The position numbers and the translations under genes were made by a program. The notes below the pieces were generated by a model, which saw only the letters and a list, made by a program, of their open reading frames with translations, was not told where the DNA came from and made no database searches. From the NCBI RefSeq assembly GCF_001639065.2, contig NZ_LQXO02000012.1, positions 124,001 to 188,000 on the forward strand: a stretch of 64,000 nucleotides of DNA. Direction: 5' to 3'. This DNA comes from Vibrio barjaei. Lineage in GTDB: Bacteria > Pseudomonadota > Gammaproteobacteria > Enterobacterales > Vibrionaceae. Positions 53,763-62,519 of this stretch are shown here, in pieces (position 1 is the first letter of the stretch; every line of letters begins with the position of its first letter).

Positions 53763-55265
53763 ATGCACCGTATATTAATGAAATGGTTAGTGGTGAGTTT
53801 ATTAGGCTTGAGTTCACTTGTGAATGCGAATGAAAAGCCACCAAATATTTTTGTTATTTTTACTGATGATATCGGTATCTCTAACCTAAGTGCTTACCAT
53901 CGAGGGTTAATGAGTAGTGAGACGCCCAATATTGATAGTATTGCTGAAAAAGGAATGTTGCTGACGGACTATTATGCTCAGCCTTCTTGCACCGCAGGAC
54001 GCTCTGCATTTATTACTGGACAGTTCCCTGTTCGTACCGGCATGCATACTGTTGGTCTTCCAGGGAGTCCAGTAGGACTGAATGCTGAAACACCGACATT
54101 GCCGGAAATACTGAAAACCTTAGGTTATACAACGGGCCAGTTTGGTAAGAATCATTTAGGTGACCGAGATGAAGTGCTACCGACAATGAATGGTTTCGAT
54201 GAATATTGGGGTTGGTTATACCATCTTAATGCGATGGAATACACTGAAGATCCTGATTGGCCAAAAGACGAAGCGTTCCAGAAATTCGCACCACGAAATG
54301 TGATTCATTCCAAGTCAGATGGCAAGGGTGGACAAACCATCAAAGATGATGGGCCTTTGACCATCGAACGCATGCGTACTTTAGACGATGAGGTTAATAA
54401 ACATGCCATCAACTTCATTGAAAATGCGGTGAAACAAGACAAGCCTTTCTTCACTTGGTATTGCCCTTCAAGAGGTCATGTTTGGACCCACTTGTCCCCA
54501 GAATACGAAGCTATGCTCGGACAAAACGGTTGGGGCTTGCAAGAAGTCGTGATGAAAGACCTTGATGATCATGTCGGTGAGATGCTTGCCAAATTAGAAG
54601 AGTTGGGTGTGGCGGACAACACTATTGTGATCTTTACGGCGGATAATGGTCCAGAAATCATGACATGGCCTGATGGCGGAATGACGCCATTCCATGGTGA
54701 AAAAGGCTCGACTTGGGAGGGTGGTGTGCGTGCGCCTCTTCTGGTGAGCTGGCCAGGTAAAATTCCAGCCGGACAAATACACAATGGGATGTTTGATGGT
54801 ATGGACTGGTTACCTACGCTGGTTGAAGCCGCGGGTGGACCAAGTGATCTCAAACAACAAATGCTGACAGGGTATGAAGGCTTTAAAGCGCATTTGGATG
54901 GTTACAATCAAATATCGATGCTCACTGAACTAGCACCGTCAAATCGTAAAGAGATCATTTACTACGAACGTGACCGACTTCAAGCGGTTCGTGTTGGTGA
55001 TTGGAAAGCTCATTTTGTGGTGCAAAACCATGGTTGGAGTGGACCGAAGGAAGAGCTTAATGCACCGCTGCTCTTCAACTTACGCCGCGATCCTTATGAG
55101 CGTGCTGCCGAGGAGTCTGGTATGTACATCAACTGGATGGGCAAGAAAATGTGGGCATTTGGCCCGGCTCAGGCAGCGGTACAACAACACTTAGAAACCT
55201 TTAAAGAGTGGCCTCCTGTCACTTTTGAGCCGGATGCGGTGGATGCGTCCGGAATAGGGCGCTAA
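53763..55265 (+). CDS. Exported sulfatase, Cys-type active site
   Basis: A 500-residue arylsulfatase-type protein with a signal peptide ending LVNANE. 'NIFVIFTDDIGISN' carries the metal Asp pair. The formylglycine motif is Cys76-Thr-Ala-Gly-Arg80, the CxAxR variant, followed by 'SAFITGQFPVRTGM'. 'GQFGKNHLGD' and 'VIFTADNGPEIMTWPDGG' complete the site. Start at 53763 follows AGGAGG. It differs from the first sulfatase in length and motif, so the pair probably acts on different esters. Last gene of the run; a terminator follows. Confidence 0.92.
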   Translation: MHRILMKWLVVSLLGLSSLVNANEKPPNIFVIFTDDIGISNLSAYHRGLMSSETPNIDSIAEKGMLLTDYYAQPSCTAGRSAFITGQFPVRTGMHTVGLPGSPVGLNAETPTLPEILKTLGYTTGQFGKNHLGDRDEVLPTMNGFDEYWGWLYHLNAMEYTEDPDWPKDEAFQKFAPRNVIHSKSDGKGGQTIKDDGPLTIERMRTLDDEVNKHAINFIENAVKQDKPFFTWYCPSRGHVWTHLSPEYEAMLGQNGWGLQEVVMKDLDDHVGEMLAKLEELGVADNTIVIFTADNGPEIMTWPDGGMTPFHGEKGSTWEGGVRAPLLVSWPGKIPAGQIHNGMFDGMDWLPTLVEAAGGPSDLKQQMLTGYEGFKAHLDGYNQISMLTELAPSNRKEIIYYERDRLQAVRVGDWKAHFVVQNHGWSGPKEELNAPLLFNLRRDPYERAAEESGMYINWMGKKMWAFGPAQAAVQQHLETFKEWPPVTFEPDAVDASGIGR

Positions 55266-55291
55266 ATGGTTGTTAATTAACTTAGTTACTA

Positions 55292-55315
55292 AAGGGCTGC
55301 TTGCAGCCCTTATTT
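55292..55315. terminator. Terminator between sulfatase and tetR genes
   Basis: AAGGGCTGC (55292-55300) pairs with GCAGCCCTT (55303-55311), followed by ATTTT. It overlaps the stop codon of the convergent regulator. Confidence 0.8.
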
Positions 55316-55879
55316 TATCAGTAACTTGGTTTCCGCCATGGCTTGCTCTAAATGCGTCCGGTCTTTTTGCATGGCGCAAAGTAGTGTCGCACCTAGCCAC
55401 TTGGCATAAAGTGTTCGCGAGACCATGTAAGGATTTTCGATGGCTAGCAGACCTTGCTCGTTGCCAGACGTGAAGTAATCCGCCATGCGATTAATGACTT
55501 TCTCAGCACCGTTATCCAGTTCGACTTGCATACTTGATGATGTCCCAGATATTTCACCAGACAACTTCACAACTAAACATTTAATCCGAAAATCTTCTGT
55601 CACTTTTGATTTTGACCAGAACTCGAAGTAATGTATCGCTCGCTGTTCAAAAGCAATGGTGCTGTCCTCAAGATACTGACTGAGCGTGCTTAGATGGTCT
55701 TCGAAATAGTCCTCTAATAACTGACGGCCAAAATCTTCCTTTGACTTGAAGTGGTGATAGAAAGAACCTTTCGTCGCATTCGCTTGTTGAATGATTTTCA
55801 TAATGCCAATGCCTGCGAATCCGTGTTCGCTAATAAGCTCAAACCCAGCGTCGAGAAGTGTTTGTTTTAAATCAGCCAT
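55310..55879 (-). CDS. TetR-family regulator, NemR-like
   Basis: A 189-residue TetR repressor. The N-terminal HTH 'GFAGIGIMKIIQQANATKGSFYHHFKSKEDFG' resembles NemR/AcuR-type regulators, some of which sense electrophiles through cysteines; here a Cys occurs at 'RIKCLVVKL' and another near 'ATLLCAMQK'. It is convergent with the sulfatase cluster. A dyad in its own promoter (55921-55943) also occurs before the first gene of that cluster, so it probably represses the cluster and itself. Ligand unknown; a reactive aldehyde would fit. Confidence 0.85.
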   Translation of the reverse strand: MADLKQTLLDAGFELISEHGFAGIGIMKIIQQANATKGSFYHHFKSKEDFGRQLLEDYFEDHLSTLSQYLEDSTIAFEQRAIHYFEFWSKSKVTEDFRIKCLVVKLSGEISGTSSSMQVELDNGAEKVINRMADYFTSGNEQGLLAIENPYMVSRTLYAKWLGATLLCAMQKDRTHLEQAMAETKLLIK

Positions 55880-55920
55880 AAGCCCGCCATTTGATGAAAA
55901 TAGTAGTTATTGTAACTCCG

Positions 55921-55943
55921 AACAAACAGACCGTACAGTCTAG
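55921..55943 (-). promoter_or_regulatory. TetR/NemR-type operator in the tetR-cinA divergent region
   Basis: Read on the minus strand the core AGACTGTACGGTCT is symmetric at 12 of 14 positions. It lies 42-64 bases upstream of tetR and about 100 bases before the cinA-like start, and matches the site at 46122. Confidence 0.7.
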
Positions 55944-56042
55944 AAAGGGCAAATACATTTAGTCGGATGATTTGCCGTGAAATGGCTATTGCTATTTCAA
56001 TAACTCATGTCATCCTTATGGAAAAACCTACAAGGAGAGATC

Positions 56043-57284
56043 ATGCCTAAAATTGCAATGTTGAGTACTGGTGAAGAGGTATTGTATGGCGATATTGTTG
56101 ATACCAATGCCGCGTGGCTCAGCCGTGTATTTTATGAGCATGGGTTTTCCATGTCGAAACGCTCTACAGTAGGTGATCAGCGAGCTGCGTTGCTGCAAGA
56201 AATGATCATGTTGAGTTTGAATCTGGATGTGGTGATCGTCAATGGTGGTTTGGGGCCTACGTCTGATGATCTCACTGCTGAAGTGGCTGCGGAAGCTGCG
56301 GATCAATCTTTAGTGTTGAACCAAGGTTGGTTGGAAACACTGAGAGCCTTTTATGCTCAACGTGGTAAATCCATGCCTGACAGCAACATAAAGCAAGCAA
56401 TGCTGCCAAAAGGAGCGGTAGTGGTCGATAACCCTATTGGCACCGCATGTGGCTTTAAAATGATGATCAATGACTGTTTGTTTTACTTTACCCCTGGTGT
56501 GCCAAGTGAATTCAAAAAAATGACGCTTGAGCAGATTTTACCCGACTTAAAACGTGAATTCCCTAATCAGCAAGGCAGGGTATGTCGACGTTTATATACT
56601 TTTGGTCTGTCTGAATCCGGTATTGCAGATACGCTTTCAAGTCTTAATCTACCTTTAGAGTACGAGTTGGGTTATCGCTCTTATCTTCCTTTTATCGAAG
56701 TCAAACTATTTGGCCCGTCTGACGATTTGGAAATAGGATCAAGAGTGCTCTCTATGGTAGAGAAGCTCTTGCATAGTAATGTTGTCAGTGTCGATCAACC
56801 CATGCTGGACAGAATTGGTCATTTGGTTGAGTTACATAAACCAACGATTGCTATTTCTGAACATAGCACCAAGGGCTACCTAGCTTCTTGGCTTCAAGAC
56901 AATGAACAGATTGAGCAATATTGCGGGGCAACTTGGGTACTTGGCTCTAAAACGGCATCGCCGCTCGATAGAGATAGCGAAAGGTTGGGGGCCACTTTAG
57001 CGTTGGCAGGAGCTACGAAAAGTAACTGCAGTTCAGATATTGCGTTGTCCACAGGAAAGCTTGAAGATGGAGAGTTTTCGGTAGCGCTTTCAACGCCTAA
57101 AGGTGAATGGGGACAGACGCTAAAATTGCAACGAAGTTATAACGCTCAGAGCATTAAAACGGTTATCAGCACGGTGGCGGGGGATATGCTTAGGCGTTAC
57201 CTAGACAATAAGCCGATGTTCCCTGATTATGGTTTTCTTACTCGTACCGATGAGATATTCCTACCGGCGGATCAGTTAAAATGA
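56043..57284 (+). CDS. CinA-family protein (NMN-deamidase-related, YfaY type)
   Basis: A 413-residue protein. The N-terminal MoCF/COG1058 domain ('MLSTGEEVLYGDIVDTNAAWLSR', 'VNGGLGPTSDDLTAE', 'FTPGVPSEF') is typical of CinA/YfaY. The C-terminal part (about 270-400) corresponds to the CinA amidase-like domain but is poorly conserved and lacks an evident 'ESCTGG' motif ('AISEHSTKGYLAS' instead), so deamidase activity is doubtful. Start at 56043 follows AAGGAG. It diverges from tetR across the operator, so it may share that control. Confidence 0.85.
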   Translation: MPKIAMLSTGEEVLYGDIVDTNAAWLSRVFYEHGFSMSKRSTVGDQRAALLQEMIMLSLNLDVVIVNGGLGPTSDDLTAEVAAEAADQSLVLNQGWLETLRAFYAQRGKSMPDSNIKQAMLPKGAVVVDNPIGTACGFKMMINDCLFYFTPGVPSEFKKMTLEQILPDLKREFPNQQGRVCRRLYTFGLSESGIADTLSSLNLPLEYELGYRSYLPFIEVKLFGPSDDLEIGSRVLSMVEKLLHSNVVSVDQPMLDRIGHLVELHKPTIAISEHSTKGYLASWLQDNEQIEQYCGATWVLGSKTASPLDRDSERLGATLALAGATKSNCSSDIALSTGKLEDGEFSVALSTPKGEWGQTLKLQRSYNAQSIKTVISTVAGDMLRRYLDNKPMFPDYGFLTRTDEIFLPADQLK

Positions 57285-57477
57285 GTTGGCTAGTGTAAAT
57301 ATTCAACACGGTGCCTATATTCTATTTTGTTATGTATATATGATAATTGGATCTAGCTCACAATAAGCTGATCTCTAACGGGAATTTCAAATTCTCATTT
57401 TTGAGAGTAGCCCTTTCTTTTTATTTGATTAAAATCAATGTTCACCCTGAAAATAGTGGTGTGTAGGAGGGGTAAAT

Positions 57478-57717
57478 ATGATCCAGCAAACAAGAATAAG
57501 AGTGTTTTATCAAATTGCTAATGAGCAGATTATGCTTGGCGAAGCACTCAGCAAAAAATGCGGTGATATAGCAGCTATGTGGTTGAAGGCTCCTATGGAA
57601 GAGATCCTGTCTGACGACGGTTTTAGAATCTCACTCTACGATGACGGTGGACGTCGCATTGCAGACAAACATGTTTCTATGGGTACAGCAGACTCCATAT
57701 TGTCGACTGTCGACTGA
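57478..57717 (+). CDS. Small hypothetical protein
   Basis: A 79-residue soluble protein with no recognised domain. It has an excellent ribosome-binding site (AGGAGGGG seven bases before ATG) and is followed by a strong terminator, so it is very likely expressed as a single gene. The predicted fold is mixed, with no cysteine pair, signal or membrane helix. Function unknown. Confidence 0.72.
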   Translation: MIQQTRIRVFYQIANEQIMLGEALSKKCGDIAAMWLKAPMEEILSDDGFRISLYDDGGRRIADKHVSMGTADSILSTVD

Positions 57718-57737
57718 GACCCAATTCAAGTTACTTT

Positions 57738-57770
57738 AGGCTGATCAATTTGATCAGCCTTTTCTTTTTC
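57738..57770 (+). terminator. Terminator after small hypothetical gene
   Basis: AGGCTGATCA (57738-57747) pairs with TGATCAGCCT (57751-57760), followed by TTTCTTTTT. Confidence 0.9.
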
Positions 57771-57887
57771 TGGCGTTTATTTGTACGATTTTGTGATCCA
57801 TTTTGTGCTTTTGCTCTAATTTGGCCACAGTCGCCGATTCTTGTCTCATACTTTGCGAACCGACAAGAATAAGACCTGAATAAGGTT

Positions 57888-58928
57888 ATGAGAAGAGTAC
57901 GTATTAGAATGAACCCGCCTTCTGTTCAACAAATTAAATCGCTCATGGGTGTAGATGGTAAACCTAACTACGGCCATCTTTTGTCCATTCCTGAGGCGTT
58001 AGACGTTGCCAGCTTTCGCTACTATTCCACGATGGATAGGGAACGCAGTTCACTCGCTAAATATTTCCATTACAAGCAGTTTCAGTTTGTCAGTATCTTT
58101 ACTCCTAAATACGTTTTAGGCATAGCGATCGCCGATATTCGCTACCTTGGAACCAGCTTTTGCTATCTCTATGACATTGAAAAAAAACAACTCATTGAAG
58201 AGAGTTGGATGCGTCCCGTGGGATTAGGGTATTCACTCACAGCGTCGCCGTGGAAAGGGAAAGCACAGTTCAATCAAGGGCAGATTTGCTTTGATATTGA
58301 AGAGGGAGAGTGGCGAGTTCGAGCTAAGTGTAAAGCGTTCGAATTGGACGTATTGCTTGATGCCGGAGATGCAGAAAGTACACCTCTAATGGTTTCATCT
58401 CCTACAGGCTACAACGGATGGACTTATACGCAAAAGCACAATGCATTGAATGTGAGGGGAGAGTTCAAGGTAGGTGGTCAAACGCAATTGGTGGAAAGTT
58501 GTTTAGGGGGGTATGACTTTTCAGCAGGTTTTATGAGGCGTGAAACAAGCTGGCGCTGGGCGAGTATTAGCGGCAAAGCTCAAGGTGTGACAATTGGTCT
58601 TAATCTCGCGGCTGGAGTTAACGAGACGGGGGTAACTGAAAATGTACTTTGGGTTAATGGTAAGCGTTGTCTATTAGCGGGCGTAATGTTTGATTTTGAC
58701 CGACAAGTACCGGACTCTGACTGGCGTATTTATGATGATCAAGGGCGGGTTGATTTGACCTTTCAACCGCTTAATGCTCGTAAAGAGAAACTCAATTTTT
58801 GGGTACTTAAGAGTAATTTTCGCCAGTTCATTGGCCATTTTTCTGGCGTTGTAAAGGATGAAGAAGGTCGCGAGTATCAACTTTCGCAAGTAATGGGATT
58901 AACCGAAGACCACTTTGCAAAGTGGTAA
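57888..58928 (+). CDS. DUF2804-family protein
   Basis: A 346-residue protein matching DUF2804, a family of about this length with a predicted beta-rich, lipocalin-like fold. No signal peptide or membrane helix is visible. The central 'SSPTGYNGWTYTQKHNALNVRGEF' and 'RRETSWRWASISGK' segments are the conserved part. It is followed after 24 bases by a sterol-desaturase-family gene, so lipid work is plausible (inferred). Start 57888; ATG at 57909 is an alternative. Function of the family is unknown. Confidence 0.82.
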   Translation: MRRVRIRMNPPSVQQIKSLMGVDGKPNYGHLLSIPEALDVASFRYYSTMDRERSSLAKYFHYKQFQFVSIFTPKYVLGIAIADIRYLGTSFCYLYDIEKKQLIEESWMRPVGLGYSLTASPWKGKAQFNQGQICFDIEEGEWRVRAKCKAFELDVLLDAGDAESTPLMVSSPTGYNGWTYTQKHNALNVRGEFKVGGQTQLVESCLGGYDFSAGFMRRETSWRWASISGKAQGVTIGLNLAAGVNETGVTENVLWVNGKRCLLAGVMFDFDRQVPDSDWRIYDDQGRVDLTFQPLNARKEKLNFWVLKSNFRQFIGHFSGVVKDEEGREYQLSQVMGLTEDHFAKW

Positions 58929-58952
58929 ATACTAACTAAAAGTCAATGGAAT

Positions 58953-59804
58953 ATGATGGAAAAACTCGTTCAAAACCCGGAGTGGTTGTTAATAGTATTA
59001 GCTCCTTTCTTTGTCATTATGATGGTGCTCGAGTATTGGCTTGGTCAACGGGGAAACCGGCTACCAAGCTCTGCCCAGTACTCTTTAAAGGAATTGACAT
59101 GTAACTTCTCGTTGGCTGGGCTTCATCAACTTACCGATTTGGTTACGGGTCTGTTTATCGCCAAACTATACCTGCTAGTGTTTGGCTGGAGATTTTTTGA
59201 TATCAAGATGTCGCTAGGCATGTTTTTGGTGTTAATGGTACTACAAGACTTTTTCTACTATTGGTTCCATCGAGCGAGTCATCGTATTCGCTGGATGTGG
59301 GCCGCTCACGTTGTCCATCATAGTTCCGAGAATATGAACTTCAGTACCGCATTTAGACAGAGTCTAATGTACCCGCTAGCGGGAATGTGGCTGTTTTGGA
59401 TGCCGCTGGTCATTATAGGTTTCGACCCCAAATGGGTGGTGTTTGTAGTACTGCTGAATCTAGGTTTGCAGTTCTTTGTTCATACACAATGGATACGTCG
59501 CTTAGGACCCCTTGAATGGGTGATTAATACCCCATCGCATCATCGGGTTCATCATGGTGTCAACGCGCAATACATAGACAAAAACTACGCGGGAATTCTG
59601 ATTATTTGGGATCGAATGTTTGGAACTTTTGAGCCTGAAGTAGAAGAAGTCCGTTATGGAATCAGTAAACCAGTCAATAGTTTCAATCCAATCACGGTCA
59701 CTTTTGCCGAGTGGAAAGATATGTTAAATGACCTATCACGCAAAGACCTGACGTTACGGGCGAAAATCAAAATGATCTTATCTCCGCCAACGGATACGCA
59801 TTAA
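58953..59804 (+). CDS. Sterol desaturase/fatty-acid hydroxylase-family membrane protein
   Basis: A 283-residue integral-membrane di-iron oxidase. The histidine boxes are clear: 'HRASHR', 'HVVHHSSENMN' and 'PSHHRVHHGVN'. There are four or five helices, with the first at residues 10-30. The family hydroxylates or desaturates lipids, but bacterial members are mostly uncharacterised. It is coupled to the DUF2804 gene (24-base gap). ATG at 58953, or the next codon, is the start; the binding site is weak. Confidence 0.88.
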   Translation: MMEKLVQNPEWLLIVLAPFFVIMMVLEYWLGQRGNRLPSSAQYSLKELTCNFSLAGLHQLTDLVTGLFIAKLYLLVFGWRFFDIKMSLGMFLVLMVLQDFFYYWFHRASHRIRWMWAAHVVHHSSENMNFSTAFRQSLMYPLAGMWLFWMPLVIIGFDPKWVVFVVLLNLGLQFFVHTQWIRRLGPLEWVINTPSHHRVHHGVNAQYIDKNYAGILIIWDRMFGTFEPEVEEVRYGISKPVNSFNPITVTFAEWKDMLNDLSRKDLTLRAKIKMILSPPTDTH

Positions 59805-59998
59805 CCTAAGGTTAATCAAACTAAGACTGTGATAAGGGTTGAGTGTTGTGACGAGGAGTGAGTAAGGCGCGAGAGTCACTATAATAGTCGCAATATTATC
59901 AAGGTGCTGAAGGCGGTAAGCACTTTGATGGATAGTTTTTATAGATAGTTATAGCGATGTTCAATGGATACTGGCCTTAGTAGTGAAGGTACTGAGTA

Positions 59999-60208
59999 TC
60001 AAGCCTGTAGCGAGAACTTTCCTATTAGTTCGTCATGGACATTGGTAATGGTGCCAGTATGAGTAGATTCACAGTAACTAAACGCCAAATTTAGGTCTTT
60101 GGTTTTTGCTCTGGTAAGGAAGTGTCTAAGCAAAATATCGCTGTTTAGTTGGTGCGGTTCAGAGACCCAAGTTACATTATCTTTGATTGATTTAAACGTT
60201 ACTTTCAT
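59999..60208 (-). CDS. Small hypothetical protein
   Basis: A 69-residue protein beginning MKVTFKSIKD at 60208, with AGGAGAAAT directly upstream; the open frame continues to 60340, but the longer part lacks such a site. No motif or membrane segment is visible. 'WVSEPHQLNSDILLRHFLTRAK' is probably helical. It is a plausible gene; conservation would have to be checked. Confidence 0.6.
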   Translation of the reverse strand: MKVTFKSIKDNVTWVSEPHQLNSDILLRHFLTRAKTKDLNLAFSYCESTHTGTITNVHDELIGKFSLQA

Positions 60209-60443
60209 ATTTCTCCTATTTGGACTTTTGTGTGTTTTTAGTGGATTCACGGTTTTGGTAAAACCAAAAGCGTTTTCTGCCGATAGATCGAGACATAATT
60301 TACCTAAATATAATGATGCTAATTGTAGATTTAATACCATCAGAGAGTGATGGGTGATTGAGCGTGTTGCTTGATAGAGAAATGTATAGCGAGAACGTTG
60401 AGAGGAGAGGTTATTGCTAGGTTTTTCTAAAATTCAAAGTTAA

Positions 60444-60481
60444 AAGACTCAATGAAAGCGGCTAATGACACCGCTTTCATT
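60444..60481 (-). terminator. Terminator of the cold-shock gene
   Basis: AATGAAAGCGG (60451-60461) pairs with CCGCTTTCATT (60471-60481) around a 9-base loop. On the minus strand a TTTT lies five bases beyond the stem. Confidence 0.7.
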
Positions 60482-60490
60482 GATAAAATC

Positions 60491-60703
60491 TTATACAGCT
60501 ACAACGTTTGCAGCTTGAAGACCTTTTTGGCCTTGCTCTACTTCAAAAGACACTTTTTGGCCTTCAGTTAGAGTCTTAAAACCTTCAGATGCGATAGCAC
60601 GGAAGTGAACGAATACGTCAGCACCGCCGTTTTCTTGAGCTAGGAAACCGAAACCTTTCTCTTCGTTAAACCATTTTACTGTGCCGTTTACTTTGTTAGA
60701 CAT
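60491..60703 (-). CDS. Cold-shock protein (CspA family)
   Basis: A 70-residue single cold-shock domain. RNP1 is KGFGFL (about residues 16-21) and RNP2 is VFVHF (about 30-34). It binds single-stranded nucleic acid and melts RNA structure. It has an upstream promoter and a roughly 180-base 5' UTR, as in cold-inducible csp genes. Which Csp paralogue it is, and whether it is cold-induced, cannot be decided from sequence alone. Confidence 0.95.
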   Translation of the reverse strand: MSNKVNGTVKWFNEEKGFGFLAQENGGADVFVHFRAIASEGFKTLTEGQKVSFEVEQGQKGLQAANVVAV

Positions 60704-60884
60704 GTTGTGTCCCTTATATAAATTTAAAATTGTCGCGAAGTTGCGATGCGCTGATGGGCTGGAATTATTTAATGTATCGATGAAGCTTAGGGAAACACTG
60801 AGGATGACAACAATAACGAAGAGATTCTGAGAGTTTTACTTTTACAACTGCATATTTCATTTAATAACTCTGAACAACAGAGCG
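60704..60884 (-). other. Long 5' UTR of the cold-shock gene
   Basis: About 180 bases separate the predicted start site from the csp ATG. It contains small hairpins such as CTCTG/CAGAG and TCGC/GCGA, but no ORF. Such long leaders let csp mRNA respond to temperature. Nothing else is evident up to the terminator at 60997. Confidence 0.6.
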
Positions 60885-60889
60885 GCGTC

Positions 60890-60918
60890 AGTATGGGGCT
60901 TATAAAACACCTTGTAAA
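60890..60918 (-). promoter_or_regulatory. Promoter of the cold-shock gene
   Basis: On the minus strand TTTACA (60918-60913), a 17-base spacer and CATACT (60895-60890) form a good sigma-70-type promoter. Confidence 0.65.
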
Positions 60919-60996
60919 GGGTTATTTTTAATGTTGCACGATTTAGTGAAGGGAATTGCACAGTCGCTGACTGCACCTGTTCAAACCCGCAGCAAT

Positions 60997-61022
60997 AAAA
61001 AACGGCTCTGAAGAGCCGTTTT
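60997..61022 (-). terminator. Terminator of nrdAB-yfaE
   Basis: AACGGCTC (61001-61008) pairs with GAGCCGTT (61013-61020). On the minus strand a T-run follows (complement of 60997-61002). It lies just past yfaE. Confidence 0.9.
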
Positions 61023-61036
61023 GGGAATGACTTGAG

Positions 61037-61312
61037 CTACGCTCGCTTCTTAACTTGATGCGCAATATTGTCGAGTTCGATATCAGTCTTAGCTCGACAA
61101 ATACAAGGCAGAATTTCATTATCTTGTGTATATGCCATTGCAAACCCTACATATTCCACTTCTCCCGAAACCAGTGTACAGCGGCAAGCGCCACAGTGCC
61201 CGTCTCGACAGTTGTATTCAGGTTCTAACCCAGCTTGCTCCATAGTCTCTAGGACTGTGTTTGAAGGGTTAGACTCTATAGTGGTGATAGAGTTTATCTT
61301 AATGGTTGGCAT
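61037..61312 (-). CDS. yfaE: YfaE, 2Fe-2S ferredoxin for ribonucleotide reductase
   Basis: A 91-residue plant-type ferredoxin. The cluster cysteines are in 'YNCRDGHCGACRCTL' and 'LPCICRAKT'. In E. coli YfaE keeps the NrdB di-iron cofactor in working order. The start overlaps the nrdB stop by one base. Third gene of nrdA-nrdB-yfaE. Confidence 0.95.
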   Translation of the reverse strand: MPTIKINSITTIESNPSNTVLETMEQAGLEPEYNCRDGHCGACRCTLVSGEVEYVGFAMAYTQDNEILPCICRAKTDIELDNIAHQVKKRA

Positions 61313-62445
61313 TAAAGTTCGAAGCCCTCGAAGTCGTCTGCGTTTACTTCGTTATCGATTTGCCCGACAAGGTAAGAACTGATCTCAGCCTCTTGTGGTG
61401 CAACCTGTACGTTATCAGATGACAACCAAGCGTTAATCCAAGGAATTGGGTTCGATGTCGCTTCTGGGTAAGCTGCATCAAGACCAACTGCCTGCATACG
61501 AACGTTCGAGATATATTCAACGTATTGGCACAGGATATCTTTGTTAAGACCAATCATAGAGCCGTCTTTGAATAGGTATTCTGCCCACTCTTTCTCTTGC
61601 TCAGCCGCTTCTTTGAATAGGTCGAAACAGTCTTGCTTACATTCTTCTGCGATTTGCATGAATGAGAAATCGTCTTGACCATTACGCAGCAGGTTAATCA
61701 TGTGTTGAGTACCCGTTAGGTGCAGCGCTTCGTCACGAGCAATAAGCTTGATGATCTTCGCGTTACCTTCCATCAACTCACGCTCTGCAAATGCGAACGA
61801 GCAAGCGAAACTTACGTAGAAACGAATCGCTTCTAGTGCGTTCACCGACATCAAGCATAGGTACAACTTCTTCTTCAGATCGTACAAGCTAACTTTAACT
61901 TCTTCGCCTTTGATGTTGTGTGTACCTTCACCGAAGCGGTGGTAGTCGTTTGTCGCTTGAATCAAGTCATCGTAGTAGTGCGCGATGTCTTTCGCACGCT
62001 TAAGGATGTGCTCGTTTTCAACGATATCATCAAAAACCACACCCGGATCGTTCACGATGTTACGAATGATGTGCGTGTATGAACGAGAGTGGATAGTCTC
62101 TGAGAATGACCATGTCTCGATCCATGTTTCTAGCTCTGGCAAAGAAACCAATGGAAGTAGTGCAACGTTAGGACTACGGCCTTGGATAGAATCAAGTAGA
62201 GTTTGATACTTCAGGTTACTGATGAAAATGTGTTTTTCATGCTCTGGCAATTTGTTGTAGTCAATGCGATCGCTTGATACATCGACTTCTTCTGGACGCC
62301 AGAAGAAGGAAAGCTGCTTCTCAATCAGCTTTTCAAAAATCTCAAATTTCTGTTGGTCATAACGCGCAACGTTCACTGGTTGACCTAGGAACATTGGTTC
62401 TTTTAATGCGTTATTCTTTGTTTGGGTAAAAGTACTGTAAGCCAT
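61312..62445 (-). CDS. nrdB: Class Ia ribonucleotide reductase beta subunit
   Basis: A 377-residue di-iron/tyrosyl-radical protein. Metal-site motifs include '[12 protein letters not shown]' (Glu, His and the radical Tyr region) and '[14 protein letters not shown]' (Glu, His). The C-terminal tail '[16 protein letters not shown]' is the segment that docks on NrdA. It supplies the radical for dNTP synthesis. It is 74 bases after nrdA. Confidence 0.97.
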   Translation of the reverse strand: MAYSTFTQTKNNALKEPMFLGQPVNVARYDQQKFEIFEKLIEKQLSFFWRPEEVDVSSDRIDYNKLPEHEKHIFISNLKYQTLLDSIQGRSPNVALLPLVSLPELETWIETWSFSETIHSRSYTHIIRNIVNDPGVVFDDIVENEHILKRAKDIAHYYDDLIQATNDYHRFGEGTHNIKGEEVKVSLYDLKKKLYLCLMSVNALEAIRFYVSFACSFAFAERELMEGNAKIIKLIARDEALHLTGTQHMINLLRNGQDDFSFMQIAEECKQDCFDLFKEAAEQEKEWAEYLFKDGSMIGLNKDILCQYVEYISNVRMQAVGLDAAYPEATSNPIPWINAWLSSDNVQVAPQEAEISSYLVGQIDNEVNADDFEGFEL

Positions 62446-62519
62446 TGTGCTGCAATCCTTTTTAAGCCCCTCCGTTTAAGGGAAGGGCGAGAAAATCTTA
62501 ACTTGTTTACTGCGAGATA

